DNA from: Neostapfia colusana
Lineage: Eukaryota > Streptophyta > Magnoliopsida > Poales > Poaceae
Assembly (NCBI GenBank): GCA_030760725.1
Contig: JASWHV010000008.1
Coordinates: 35,064,720-35,128,719, forward strand
Length of the DNA: 64,000 nucleotides
Reading direction: 5' to 3'
Below the pieces are notes generated by a model that was not told the origin of the DNA, searched no databases, and was given only the letters and a program-made list of their open reading frames with translations. A program made the position numbers and the translations under genes. Positions 11,945-23,590 of this stretch are shown here, piece after piece (positions within the stretch are counted from its first letter, which is position 1; every line of letters begins with the position of its first letter).

Positions 11945-14900
11945 TGTGAAATCCCAAAACTCAAGCAAGTAGAGCTACAAGTCACACCGAGAAAACGGGA
12001 GGGAATTTAAACTTTTGAATTTAAAGGTGTGAGCTCCAAGTCTAAACTTGAACTTGCAAAAATTCCCAAACACGGAGATCTAAAGCTATCATTTGGTTCT
12101 CCACACATCCAATAATAGCCCGGGAAATTTTCAGAGCATTTGAAAAGGATTTCCTATTTGTTGGAATTTAAACAGGAGAAAATTTGAATTTAAATTTAAA
12201 TCTCAGTTTCAAATTCTGACTTCATCGAAATTCTAATTTGAGTGCACCATTGTGTTCCTCATATTTCTTTTGGCCTGTCCTCCAAATTTTATCAAATTTG
12301 GAGCTCGTTTGCTATTTTAAAAAGGATTTGGGGATAAGAGGGAGAGGTGGACCCCACATGTCATACACACAATGCTTCAACCGACTCTATCTTTCCTCCC
12401 TCGCTCCAGCTCCCAACAGCACACCAGCAGGGACTTCGGGGCCATGTTTTGGGCGCCACCTCCTGCTTTGCTTGTTTCTCTACTTGGTCTGATCTTCCCC
12501 ACAGCGAGTGCAACAAAGCTTCTTCGCTTCCTCCTCGGTCTGCTGCACTCCCATGAGTTTTGCTCCTGAGAACAACACAGCAGCCGCTCTGTTCTTCTCC
12601 CCATCACACAGCAAGCACTGGAGCCCGATTGCTCGAGCCCCCAACAGCAAAAAGCTGCGCCCAAGGGTGCTCTAGCCGGCCAGCAAATTTCCCCCACGGC
12701 CCCGAGCTTGTTAGCACCGGAAATCAGCAAAGAATCTGCAGCTCTCGGTTAAAAGCTGAAGAACCGAACTGATCACCATGGGCAGCCCAAACCAGCAGTG
12801 ATCTCGCCCAAGCAAGCCACCCCATAGGTGCACCTACACGCCTAGTTGCTCACCTCCAAAACTCAGCCCAAGCCATTGATCACAGAGGGAGAATTTCAAG
12901 TTTTTCTCCCGGGCGGCTGAAACTGACCTTGAGGTAAGGAATTGCAAAATTCGTCCTCAATTCGTGTTGGTTGTGTTTCAAACTCCGCACACAAGTTCTT
13001 AACTGCCTAGCGCACCTCCTCCATCGATTTTAGACCAAGAAATTGAGTGTGGAGTGAGGAATTCGAGTTCTTTTTGAGGGTATACCACTGAACCATGTCG
13101 GGTGCACGGTGCCGATAGGTTTGGAGCTCTCCCCGGCCTTTTTAGACCTCATGTCGGTCTTCTCCATGATTCCCTGGTTCTATAGAGCCCAAGAACCTAC
13201 CATTTCATGGAGAAATCACTGCACACGACCTCGCCGGAGCCCTAGGGTTAGCTGTGGCCGGTGCGCACTGCTTTCCGGCGAGTTTCAGCCGCCGCCGACC
13301 TCACCAATGAGTTCAGCATGATGGAAAATGGGGGGGGGGCGGCCAGCAGGGGTTCTGGAGGTGGCCAGGAAGGTTATTTCCAGCGACCTCGCCGGAGGGA
13401 GCCGCCCCTGGTCTGTTTGACGCGTGGCTGGAGGTTAGGGATGACGAGTGGGACCCACTGTCAGCATTTAAACATTTTCCAGATTTTCCCATTTCAGTTC
13501 AAACTTTGGAGAGCCATAACTTTGTGTAGGAGTGTCCAAAAATTGTGAAACAAATTTTGTTGGATTCCTCTCAAAGAGTAATATCCAGGGGTGCATCCCA
13601 ATATTTATGAAAAATCCTGGATTTGGCTCATTAATTCATTTAAGGAAAATCGTGTATGAATTTTCACAGGAGTTCTGTTAATTGGAAAATTCCCAAATTT
13701 GGGAAGGACATTCTTCCACTAATCCTTGAACTCCAGTAAAATTTTCAGAGGCATTGGACTCAATTTATTTGGCCAAATGTTGTTTGAATCCTCTATGTCT
13801 CTGAAAAATGGGAAAATGAACAGACACATTTTCAGACTTTTAACCAAGTTTGGAAAATTCATATCTCTGTGTAGGAAGCTCCAAAAATGGTGAAACCAAG
13901 TCCTATGGACTCATTAGACTCCCAAGTTTCTGAAAAACCAAATTTGGAGCATTACAAGACACTATAATTGCCATAGGATTTCAGAGAAGCCAAATAGTAA
14001 GAAAATTCCCTAGGCCACATCTTCCATCAACTTTGTCTGAAATTTTGCAAGCCATACCTCTGTAAGATATATGGTCCACTGTAAAAATTTCAGAGAAAAT
14101 TGAGATCATCTTCTCCAGATTTCTGCTGGTTCTTTCCACTACCTTTCTTATGTCCATTAGATACAACTCTTTGAATTTTACTCCAACCAACATCTACTGC
14201 CAGCTAAAGTTCTCTGTTTTTCTCCATAACAGAGATTCTTACTCACCTTAGAGTTGGTATAAACCATCCTTAGTCCTAAAACACATTTGTTTTATACTTT
14301 AGTTACTTGTATTAAGAACTGTGCATATTCATATCGGTAGGAAATACGACGAAGGAGGTCGACGGGCAACTTGACTCGGAGCAGCAAGTTGAAGCTTAAC
14401 TCATCGCCAAGATACTGACTATAAAGTAGAACTAAACCTGCAGCAACATAAGGCAAGCCCCGTTTTGCATTTAACAGCTTTTAGTTATATTTTACTTTGT
14501 ATCATTTCTATTGGTCTAGCATGTATTGTGCATTAGGTCAAGGTGATTGATACTCCAAATGCATGACCCACAAACCCTTGGAGTACAGAGTAGAATAGGC
14601 TACCTTCGTGTAGTTTCTGCTAGGCTAAAGTTGTATAGGATCCGGTACAAGTCGGGTAGTTGGAAGCTACTCGCGAGTTTAGGATGTGGGTACAGCGGGG
14701 TATGATTCTAGAAAATGAAAGTTTTGGAATGTAAAATGAGACCGAGCAGAGAGTAGGAGCAGCAGGACGCTGGGCCTGTGTGGCTGTAGCTCTGTTTGTG
14801 TCGGTTAAGGACCGATGCGTATGCCGCCCTGCTGAGCAAGTTTGAACAGTACCGGATGCATGTAGGATATATGGGACCCGATAAACCGATGTAACTCAGG

Positions 14901-15879
14901 TACTCTCGTGTCGAAACTTATATGGCCGTCCTTTGGGGGTTGGTGTCAGAGGTGTAAACCCGCTAGCGGAGCAACTTCGACGTGTTCCGTGTAGTGGCCC
15001 TTCTGATGGGTCGGCGGAACTGGTTCGGCATTGGAGTGACGGGTGAAAGGTTGCTGCATACAACGTAAGAAAGAGCTCGCATGAGTCTTTCGAGGCGGGT
15101 GTATGTGTCGTGTATTCCGGGTGTGTCCTGATTGCAATCACCGTCCCTCGCGGTTATATGAGTACCACTTGTTCACTGAGTTGTGACGTAGTAATAAATT
15201 CCAGATAGAGTGTGATGAATCATTGCTGATGTGAAGTTCTTAAATTCATTGTATTGCCAACCATGTATGCTATAGTTGTAGAGCTCACTAAGTTTATATT
15301 CCACTTTGGGTATCACCACATCGGAGGAAAGCGTTTCTTGTTTGATTGTGGACTTCCGATGTGAGGGCTGCCTAAGGCATAATAATATGCTGCTATAAAC
15401 CTGAAAGGAAGGATCAACATTTAGGCGTGTCGTTGTTGCATCATACTTTACCTATGTTAGTAATCCCTGCATGTAGAGTTCCATATTTAGGAGTGTCGGT
15501 TAAGTCTTGCTGAGCCATCGTGCTCACGGTTGCATTATTAGTGTTTTGCAGGTTATAAAATTTGCTATGAAGATGGTTGTTCGGTGAGCCATCAGAGACT
15601 CACCGGAAACCCTGCCGCTGCACTTATCTTTGTGGAAGCTAGTAAGAAGTGTCCGCGGGCTGGACGTCTTCTCTTTTGCATAGTTAGCACCGAGAGTAAG
15701 TGTGTATGTATATTCTGCTGCATGTACCCTCGTGGTACATTATTTTGTAAATGACACTATCTTGAGAAAAAAAGACCTTATACTTTATGGTTCTTTTCGT
15801 GTATGCTGTTGGGTGCCGCATCGCACGGCACCACCCAATGTGTAACCTGGAGTGTGGATCCTGGAAGGGGTTCCCCACA
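11945..15879 (+). repeat. Element 1 3' LTR (full length)
   Basis: This 3935-bp copy begins TGTGAAATCCCAAAAC and ends GGTTCCCCACA before the CCTTA TSD. It retains the 1941 bp (13111-15051) missing in the 5' LTR: a GC-rich part, an AT-rich intron-like part, and a block at about 14343-14470 at the place of the conserved small exon, where the donor-like GGCAAGCCCCG survives but the peptide is not clearly conserved. The AATAAA of the 5' copy reads AAAAAA here. Confidence 0.93.
15317..15363 (+). ncRNA. Conserved LTR hairpin, Element 1 3' LTR
   Basis: Same CACATCGGA/TCCGATGTG stem as in the 5' LTR; the only change I see is one loop base. See the 5' LTR entry. Confidence 0.55.
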
Positions 15880-18610
15880 CCTTACGCTAAGGAACATGAG
15901 AGAGCCGCAATCAAACAAGAAACACATTTCTCTCATGTACTTTGCCCAAAGTTGAAAAGAACTTTAATTAGCTCTAAACTACAACAATACATTAACAAAC
16001 AAGTATAACATTCAAATCAGCAAACTTTAACATGTATCTAGCCTATTCTTTCTACGTCACAGTACAGTGAACAAGTGGTACTCACTTACCGTGAGGGACG
16101 GCAATCATAATCGATTTACACCTGCAGGGTTACCTGAATAACCCGTCACGTACGCCCGTACTCGATGTTGCCTACAGCAACCATCACGGACGTCATACGC
16201 AACCACCTTTCACCTGTCAGCCAAATGTTGAACCGGTCCAATCGTCCCGAGCAAGAGGTCTCTGCGCGTGCATCCATAGTGCCGCCAGCCGATTTACACC
16301 TCGAGCTCTCAACCTACCCTCTGAATGACCAGCTATGCCTCAACACCCAGCTACCCGAGTTACATTGGTTTCCCGGTTCCCATATAGCCGGTAGGTCTTC
16401 GGTACTGTTCTAGCTTGTTCAACAGGCCTGCACACGTCTCGGTCCTCAATCGACACAAACGGAGCTATAGCACCCAGGCCCCAAAGCCCTGCTGCCCTTA
16501 CTCTCCGCTCGGTCTTATTTTTCTTGCCATGTGTTCCATTTGCTATCTTCACCCGAGTCGAGTGGCTCTAGCCTATTCTCGCGAGTAGTTCCAACTACTC
16601 GACTTGTACCGAATCCTACACTATCATAGCATTGCAGTAGCTAAACATGGTTTTCAATCCTAATTCCAACCCATGGTTTTCTTGGCTATGCATTTGGGTT
16701 TCAAACAAGACTCTAATGCAAGAAGTAAGTGGTTGCTCAAAGTAAGTTCCTCAAAACAATAAAAAATTATAAAAAGGGTTAATGTAAACCGGAGCTTGCC
16801 TTGCTGCTCTTGGTCGTAGGATAGCTGCTCTTCCAGAGTGACAAAGTCTAAGACTTCTGGTTCCTCCTCAACCCTAGCGACTACATGAGATAACATGTAT
16901 ATGTATTAATTTAAAAGCATTTGAATTGAATTTAAACTTGTGATGACTATAAGTCTTACTAGACAGACCCAATGACTATGAAATTTTTACTGTGGTTTGA
17001 TTACAACCTAAACAGAGACTTGGCCAAGTTTCATTTGCAGCAAACCTCATTTCAGCTCTCCACAAATAATTATGTACTTGACCTTAATTGGAGCTTCTAG
17101 GGTGTTCTAGGGATTTTCATGGAGCAAGCCATGACTTTCTGAAAACTAGATTTTCAGAGGGTTCTAATGGAGTTGGTCTCACATAATTTGAAGGTTCCTA
17201 GCTAAAGATATGAGCTAAACAATTTCAGAGAAATTCTGAAAATGTTTCTGGACATTTTTTTATTTTCTCTGGAACAGTTTCATTAATCACCCCATTCGGT
17301 GGACCAAATGAGCTCAAATGGATATGAAATTTTTATGGTAGCTCAGGAATATTTTGGTGAACATCCTAGAAAAATTTCAGAATTTTCCTCCAAAGGGTTC
17401 TCAAGTTAAAATTCTAAACATTTTAAAATTTGCAGAATTAATTCTGGAGAAATAAAGATTTTCATAGAGTGAAACTTGATTTGCTGGAAAGTACTCAGAG
17501 AGCTGAATCCAATAAAATTTGGTTCACTCGATGTGGAGTTTCCTAGCCAAAGTTATGTGGGTTTGATGTTTGAACTAAAACTGAAAAATCGGGAAAAAGT
17601 TTAAACCGCTGCACATGGGACCGGGCTACGTGTCAACTTCTCAGCGGTTGACACACGGGGCTACAGCATCTTTCGCACGCAGCCGCACCCGATCCGGTGC
17701 CACAGCGAATCCCGGTTTTAAAATATCTGCTGCTGACACGTGGGACTGGGGGCTTCGTCTACCTCCGGCCTCCCGCGCTCGGCCGCCGCGACCCCTCGCT
17801 GGAGAGCTCGCCGGTGGCCTCTGTCGTGCGCCAAACTCTATGATTTTGGCCGCCTCTTCCTAAATCCATCCGGGGAACACGATGCTGGGCTCAGCTCGCC
17901 ATGAAAATCACCGGCACATAGTCGGCGACAAGCGGCGGCTTCGGAAGAACTTCGACCGTGTCGGACGGATTTCCTAGCACCCCAAATGATCGAGCAAAAG
18001 GCTGTAGATCATCAGTGGACCCTATGAAAGATCGACATGAGCTCCACGGAGCTCGGGAATGACTGTACTGGGCTGGCACCGTGCGACCTAGGCCGGAAAT
18101 CGGGAATTTTCCTAAAACTCAAAGAACAGTGGTTTCCCCACATAGTTCTTCATGGTTTTGGCTCCTATGGCCTTGCACGGACACCTAGAAGTGCTTCTCT
18201 TCGTGAGAGGATGAGTGGTGCGGTGTGTGTTACGAATTTTGAGAATCGGTCCGGGCATCCCTTTTGTATACCGTCGCAAAATCGTGAAATTCCGGCGTGG
18301 CCAGTTTATGTCATGCCGCCGGGGCTGGCGGTAATGAAAGAGGGACTGAAGGCGAACCATTTTGCTATTCACAGCTCAGAGAACGGCGGGCTGTGGTGGC
18401 CGGACGGGTCTTCCCCGTGACGGCGGCTTGGGCTGAACTGGAGAATGGAAGAACGTCGCGGTGGAGCTCGGGGAGGGTTGATCAGGGTCTAGAACCGGTG
18501 CGAGGACGTCACGGAAGACTCGGCACACTCGGTGATGGTCTCAGATCGCCATGACAACCACAGGATCGGCCGGGCGACGAGGCACCGAGAGCTCAGCCGT
18601 GCGGCGAGGT
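15880..18610 (-). mobile_element. LTR-B, second part
   Basis: LTR-B resumes after the Element 1 TSD with CGCTAAGG and runs on in register with the Element 4 LTR. It contains the stem-loop ACATGAGAGA/TCTCTCATGT (15894-15938) and the conserved exon block (about 16800-16880), whose peptide keeps VEEEPEVLDF with mostly synonymous changes. It is cut at GAGGT (18606-18610) by Element 2; the remaining 0.8 kb or so should lie beyond the right end of the window. Confidence 0.85.
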
Positions 18611-19545
18611 TGTGGCGGACCGGGATCCGCTCATCCAGGATCGCAGAGGGTGGTGCCGCACGATGCGACACCCGACAGCACACGTCATAAGAACACAATA
18701 TATTACATGGGAAAAATGAACTATACAAACAGGTACAAACTTCAGTTACAAACTATTGTTTATATTACACAGCGGAAGTCTAAATTACACAACTCACGCC
18801 CGCCTATCATGCAAAAGTTGGTTGCCCAGCCCTAGGGCAACCCACACTAGCTGCACGTTTCAGCTCAGCGCGCCGTGTACGGCCCCCAGTCAGCCGTAGT
18901 CCCTGACGGAGGGTAGCCCTCGCCGGTGGACTCGTAACCCGAGTCCGTGGGTGGCTCCTCACCTGAAAAACACTTAAGCAGCAACCGTGAGCATGATGGC
19001 TCAACAAGACTTAACCGACTCATCTAAGGATGGAACTCTACATGAGGGGTACAATGAACATAGGAGAGTAACAGTAGATCAATGGACATGCCTACAAGTT
19101 CATCCTTAGTCCATCTTTTAGCCACAAGTTACAGTTCGGGAATCTGAAATTTAGTAAGCAATATTTGGTGGCACACACGTAGCAATACAATTATATCATG
19201 ACAGCAATATTGAAGCATAACATTTCATACATTAACTACGTTACGACGCAGTGAACAAGCGGTACTCATCACCGCGAGGGACGGCGAATCGACTCGATGT
19301 ACACCTGCAGGGAAACCCAAAGAGCACGTCACGTACGCCCACCCGTGGAGCTGCACAGCACGCTCACTCGATGTCGTCGGGACAACCTTTCACCCAACAG
19401 CCCAAACGTCGAACCGGTCGCACCGAAACGAGCAGGAGGTTCCCCACACGGAGCATCTCCCTATGTCCGTTGGCAGATTTCCACCTTGCTGCCCTCAGCC
19501 TACATCTATAAATCGGTGCGTTATGCCTCGACGCCCGGAGGTTTA
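18611..19545 (-). repeat. Element 2 3' LTR, segment a
   Basis: Starts TGTGGCGGACCGGGATCC after the putative TSD GAGGT. It contains a candidate last exon (18865-18962). It stops at GTTTA (19541-19545) where the solo LTR entered. Unlike the other families, it shows no copy of the conserved hairpin. Confidence 0.85.
18865..18962 (-). other. Candidate last coding exon of LTR mini-gene, Element 2 LTR
   Basis: A TTTTTCAG acceptor precedes a frame running to TGA at 18865-18867 and ending PPSGTTADWGPYTAR. This matches in position, phase and C-terminal residues the last exons in the solo LTR (PPSGYTAELEPCTPP) and in the Element 3/4 LTRs (PQEGNPVEWESCTPQS). With the 81-nt exon at 24038-24118 the phase is compatible, with a glycine codon at the junction. 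Splicing is inferred. Confidence 0.4.
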
Positions 19546-19802
19546 TGTGGGGACCACCCCGTGGTTCAACCACTCCAGGAATCGCATACGGTGGTGCCGT
19601 GCGATGCGGCACCCAACAGCACACACGAAAAGAATAAAGGATAACATACAAACTTTTATTTGATATAAAACAGCGGAAGTCTTTTTACAAAACCTTTTCA
19701 TACAGCGGAAGTAATATACATATAAGGCCTCTCATCCTAACTATGCAAACGTGCAGCCGTCCAGCCCGGGGACGCTACACACTAGCAGCATGGAACCGGA
19801 GA

Positions 19803-19891
19803 TCACGGCGGCGTGCAGGGCTCCAGCTCGGCCGTGTACCCCGACGGGGGCATCGCCTCGTCCTCGGAACCTTCCTCATAACTCTCACTTG
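19803..19891 (-). other. Candidate last coding exon, solo LTR
   Basis: After TGTTTGCAAG a frame reads ESYEEGSEDEAMPPSG and ends with ELEPCTPP and TGA at 19803-19805. YEEG and the C-terminal TP match the Element 4 version. Here the simplest acceptor does not keep phase with the upstream exon, so this copy may be decayed or use a shifted acceptor; the exact left edge of the exon is uncertain. Confidence 0.35.
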
Positions 19892-20078
19892 CAAACAGCT
19901 CAAATATTGCAACCGTGAGCATGAAGGCTCAGCAAGTCTTAACCGTCAACCCTAGGCATGGGACTCTACGTGCAAGGATATGTAAGATGGGAAAAGGAAT
20001 TTGCGACAAAGACACGCCTATAAGTTGATCCTTACTTTCAGTTTTATAGCAGCAGATTCATGTGCCTTAGGCAGCCCT

Positions 20079-20125
20079 CACATCGGGAGTCCACAATCAA
20101 ACAAGAAACGCTTTCCCCCGATGTG
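20079..20125 (-). ncRNA. Conserved LTR hairpin, solo LTR
   Basis: In sense orientation CACATCGGG pairs with CCCGATGTG around a loop holding TTTCTTGTTTGATTG. Compared with Element 1, the last pair is changed on both sides (A-T to G-C). TGCCTAAGGCA follows, as in Element 1. Confidence 0.55.
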
Positions 20126-20975
20126 GAGATGCCCAAAGTGGAATATAAACTTAATTAGCTCTATATCTACAGCAATCAAGGTATTCAAGACATTAAGGTC
20201 AATACAGCATTTTCAGTTGGCTTATTTCACTTCTTACTACGTCACAGCGCAGTGAACAAGCGGGTACTCAAATAACCGCGAGGGACGGTGATTGCAATCA
20301 AGACACACCCGTATAACACGTCACATACACCCACTTTCAGAAGCGTGATTCCACACCCCTTCCTACTCTGTTGTATGCACAACCTTTCAAAGGCAACCCA
20401 AATGCCGAACCGGTCCATCCGTAACGGGTAGGAGGTCCCCGCATGGAGCGTGACTGTGCCCACCGGCAGATTTACACCTTGCTACCCTCAACCCACTCCT
20501 ATTTACGGTTGGGTAAGCCTCGACACCCAGGTTAACCAATTACATCGGTTTCCTGGTTCCCATATGCCAGTATGCATCCGGTACTGTTCGATACTTGTCC
20601 AGCAGGGCCGCACACGGACGGTCCTCAACCAACACCAACAGGGCTACGCACGTGAGACCTCTGCTCACTGCTTCCTATCCCCCCTGCTGGGTCTCATTTT
20701 CATACAACTCAAGCCATTATCTACCTCTTTTCTTTCCGGTGATAAGTACTATCTCGCGAGTAGCTTCCAACCACTCGACTTCTACCGAGATCCTATACAT
20801 TAGCATGGCATTCTCTACTCGTCGAGTTTGTAAACTACCCAACCCTCCATAGGATTTAAAAGGCTGTGCAAGTGAGGTTTCAATCACCCTAACTCTAATG
20901 CAAACATTCAACCTAGACATAAATGATACAAATGAAAACTTTATAAACGGTACTTAAGTGCAAACCGGGGCTTGC

Positions 20976-21053
20976 CTGGTTGCGAGTTAAATGGAAAGTC
21001 AGCTTTCGGTGGCAGGACGTCCAAAGGCTCCGGCGTATCCTCAACTTCGGTCA
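20976..21053 (-). other. Candidate internal exon of LTR mini-gene, solo LTR
   Basis: A 78-nt block lies between an acceptor (ATAATAG) and a GC-type donor (CCAG|GCAAGC). It encodes VEDTPEPLDVLPP followed by ADFPFNSQP. It is one codon shorter than the 81-nt exon of the other families and in the same phase, which favours coding constraint. Confidence 0.4.
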
Positions 21054-23590
21054 CTATTATGAAATGTAATAAAATACATGTATAAGTATTAAGAATTTAT
21101 AAGAATTGGACTTCTATTCATAGCTATTGCTATTTATAATCCTTAATTGGCTTTGGGATTTTTACAGTGGAGACTAGACTCTCTAAGGATGATTTGAGCC
21201 AAATTTGGAGACATGTCATTGCACAATGTAGTCTTTAAAATTCCTACAAGTACAATGCTTATCTGAATTTTGAGCCCAATTCAGGAGCTTTGACATAGCT
21301 AATGGTGGAAGATCTGATTAGGGTAAGTCTCCATGGTTTTAACAGAATTTGTTTCACCATTTTTGGAGCTACCATCAGAGAGATATGAATTTTTGAACTT
21401 AAACAGGAGTTCTGAAAAAGCTTCTGTTTAAATTTGAATTTCCAAATAAAGGCTGAACTTGGGAAGGTAATTTGACCTAGCAAATGAACTCCAATGAAGC
21501 CCAAATTTTACTGGAGATCAGTATCTATGAAGAGGATTTGCTGCCCAAATTTGGGAATATTTCATAAAGACTTGCTCCTGTAATAAATCCCTAAAGGATT
21601 TACTAAAAACAAGTCTACAGAAATTCCTGGGCATTTTCATAGCCAAAATTTGGTTTCTCTGTGAAGTACTCCTCATGAGGAATCCAACAAAATTGGTCTC
21701 ACTCTTTTTGGAGTTTTCTACACAAAGTTATGGGCTTGCAAAGATCAGCTAAATTCTGGAATTATTTCTCTAATAGAAACTTCAAATAATTGGGCTGGGC
21801 CCACTGTTTTAATTCGGACCAGTCAGATTTCGGCAACACCGGGTACAACGGGTTTATTCCCGCGCAGCCGCACCAGATCCGGCGCCACAAACCGATCCTC
21901 GTGCGCACCCGGAGGCTGACCGGTGGGACCGGCCCTCTTTCGTCTTCCTCGCGCTGCCCGCGCCTCCCGCGGCGGCACACGCCGGCGAGGCTCGCCGGGA
22001 CGGGGTTCCCATGGTCTAACTTCATCAAACTCGCCGCTCCCCCATTTTTAACCGCGCTGAACACTGTGGGAGGGTCGCCGGCGGCCGTGGCTCACCAGAG
22101 ACCATCGCACACCGGTGACAGGAAAGTTTCGAACTCCGGCGAGGTCGGTAACCCTTATTCCTCTATCATTTGATAGATTCTTGGGCTCTAGAGCATCAGT
22201 GAGTGATGTAGGAGCCCGTAAGGGTCCTGGCCGCCGGTGAAACTGCCGGCAACAAAGGGCTCCACGGCGACCCGAGGTGCTTTTGCACCGGCGACTACGA
22301 AAACAGCTAGGGCTCCCTCTTTTCTTGATGTTTTTGCTTGGTTCTTCGTCGAGGAGAGGCGCTAGGAAGTAGAGAAGCTCTGTGCAAGCTTACTCGAGGT
22401 CTAAAGGATCGAGCACCACGAATTTTTGGCTAGACCGCGCACTACCCGTCGGTGTACCGTTTGGGGAAATGGTGAAATTCTCGCCATCGGTCCTAGCAAA
22501 CGCTAAACGGCCTCCGGCTACACGACCAGGACATGTCCACGCACCTTTCTTGTATAGGAAGTCGGGGTAGAGGGTGGCCGGTTGCTGCTGTCGACGGAGA
22601 GCCGAAATGGCGAGGTCCGGGCACCTTGAAGCTTTGGCGCCAATCCGCGTTTCTCGAGCAGTTCGTACCGGCAAACCTCGAAGGGGCTTTGGCAAGGGCC
22701 AGAGCACGTCCGGACGATGCTCTTTGCTGTGGAGCGCTCGAGCAATCGAGCTTGGAGGCTGTGGTGTGATCGGAAGGAATGGCGGCGGTGTTCTGGACGA
22801 AAGGAAACGACGGGGGCGCGAGTTATAGCAGGGGAAGAAGGCAAACGGCTCCGGCGCACCCTTTGCCATGATCCAACCGAGCCACCGAGGCAGCAGGAGG
22901 TGGCGCGGGCTCTCCCTCGGGCGCGGGTTCAACCGGGAGCTGGCGCGCTCCCGCTGTTCGACCGCCGTCGGCTGAGGCGGCAACTCCAGTGGGTGGCTGA
23001 CAAATGGGCCCCACCTCCCCTCTTTGTTTAATCAACTTTTTCTGATATTTTCTCACCAGCAACTCAACATTAAAGACTTGACTTCAACCCCAAGTCATAG
23101 TTTGAATTTGCAGAATTCAAATGGTTTGAATTCTGGTGTAGAATTTGAATGGGGTTTGATCATTTGAATTTGAAAAGGAGTTTGAATTCTCCACTTTGTA
23201 TTGCCTCAAAAATATAGCAAACCAGCTCCAAAATTTCCAATTTTTGGCATGGCTGCTCATTCAAAGGTGGAGAACACATTTGTGAAACCAAATTTTCAAA
23301 TTGAGGGAATTGGAATTTGAAACTGAATTTGAAATTCAGATTAGAGGGCTTCTCCTTTTAATCCCAAACAAATATTAAAACTCCTCCAAATGAGCTGAAA
23401 ATTGGAAGGTTGAATATTTGGACTATGAAGATCCAAGTTGTGCATTTAGATCTCCATGTTTGGAAGTTTTGGGAAGTCTAAACCCTCACTTTGAACTCAC
23501 ACTTATTATACTTCAAAGTTTTAATTTCCCTCATTTTTCATAAGTGTACATGAGCTGAATTTTCTTGCTACCACTTTTGGGGATTTTACA

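Larger units (their letters stand above)
3576..15879 (+). mobile_element. Element 1, Ty3/gypsy Tekay-type retrotransposon (degenerate)
   Basis: This is a complete element of about 12.3 kb bounded by TG...CA LTRs and a perfect 5-bp TSD CCTTA (3571-3575 and 15880-15884), inserted in LTR-B. In order it carries a 5' LTR (1992 bp, internally deleted), PBS, long leader, broken gag-pol, PPT and a 3' LTR (3935 bp). The last 0.83 kb of the two LTRs differ at about 17 sites by eye, roughly 2 percent, so the insertion is not recent. At least three coding lesions and an altered protease motif show it cannot make its own proteins. Confidence 0.93.
19546..23590 (-). mobile_element. Solo LTR of a third LTR family
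   Basis: A single 4045-bp LTR, bounded by TGTGGGGACC and GGATTTTACA, is flanked by a perfect TSD GTTTA (19541-19545 and 23591-23595). No internal region is attached, so it is a solo LTR left by recombination between the LTRs of one element. It shares modular order with the other LTRs but is clearly diverged from them, which makes it useful for comparison. Confidence 0.93.

Noticed and set aside
13111..15051. Separate transposon inserted in the Element 1 3' LTR
   Set aside because: The segment contains modules found in the same order in all other LTRs, and only a 3-bp GGT is shared at the borders, so a deletion in the 5' LTR is the simpler reading.
19546..23590. A complete retrotransposon at the solo LTR
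   Set aside because: No PBS, PPT or internal region; the TSD directly flanks one LTR.
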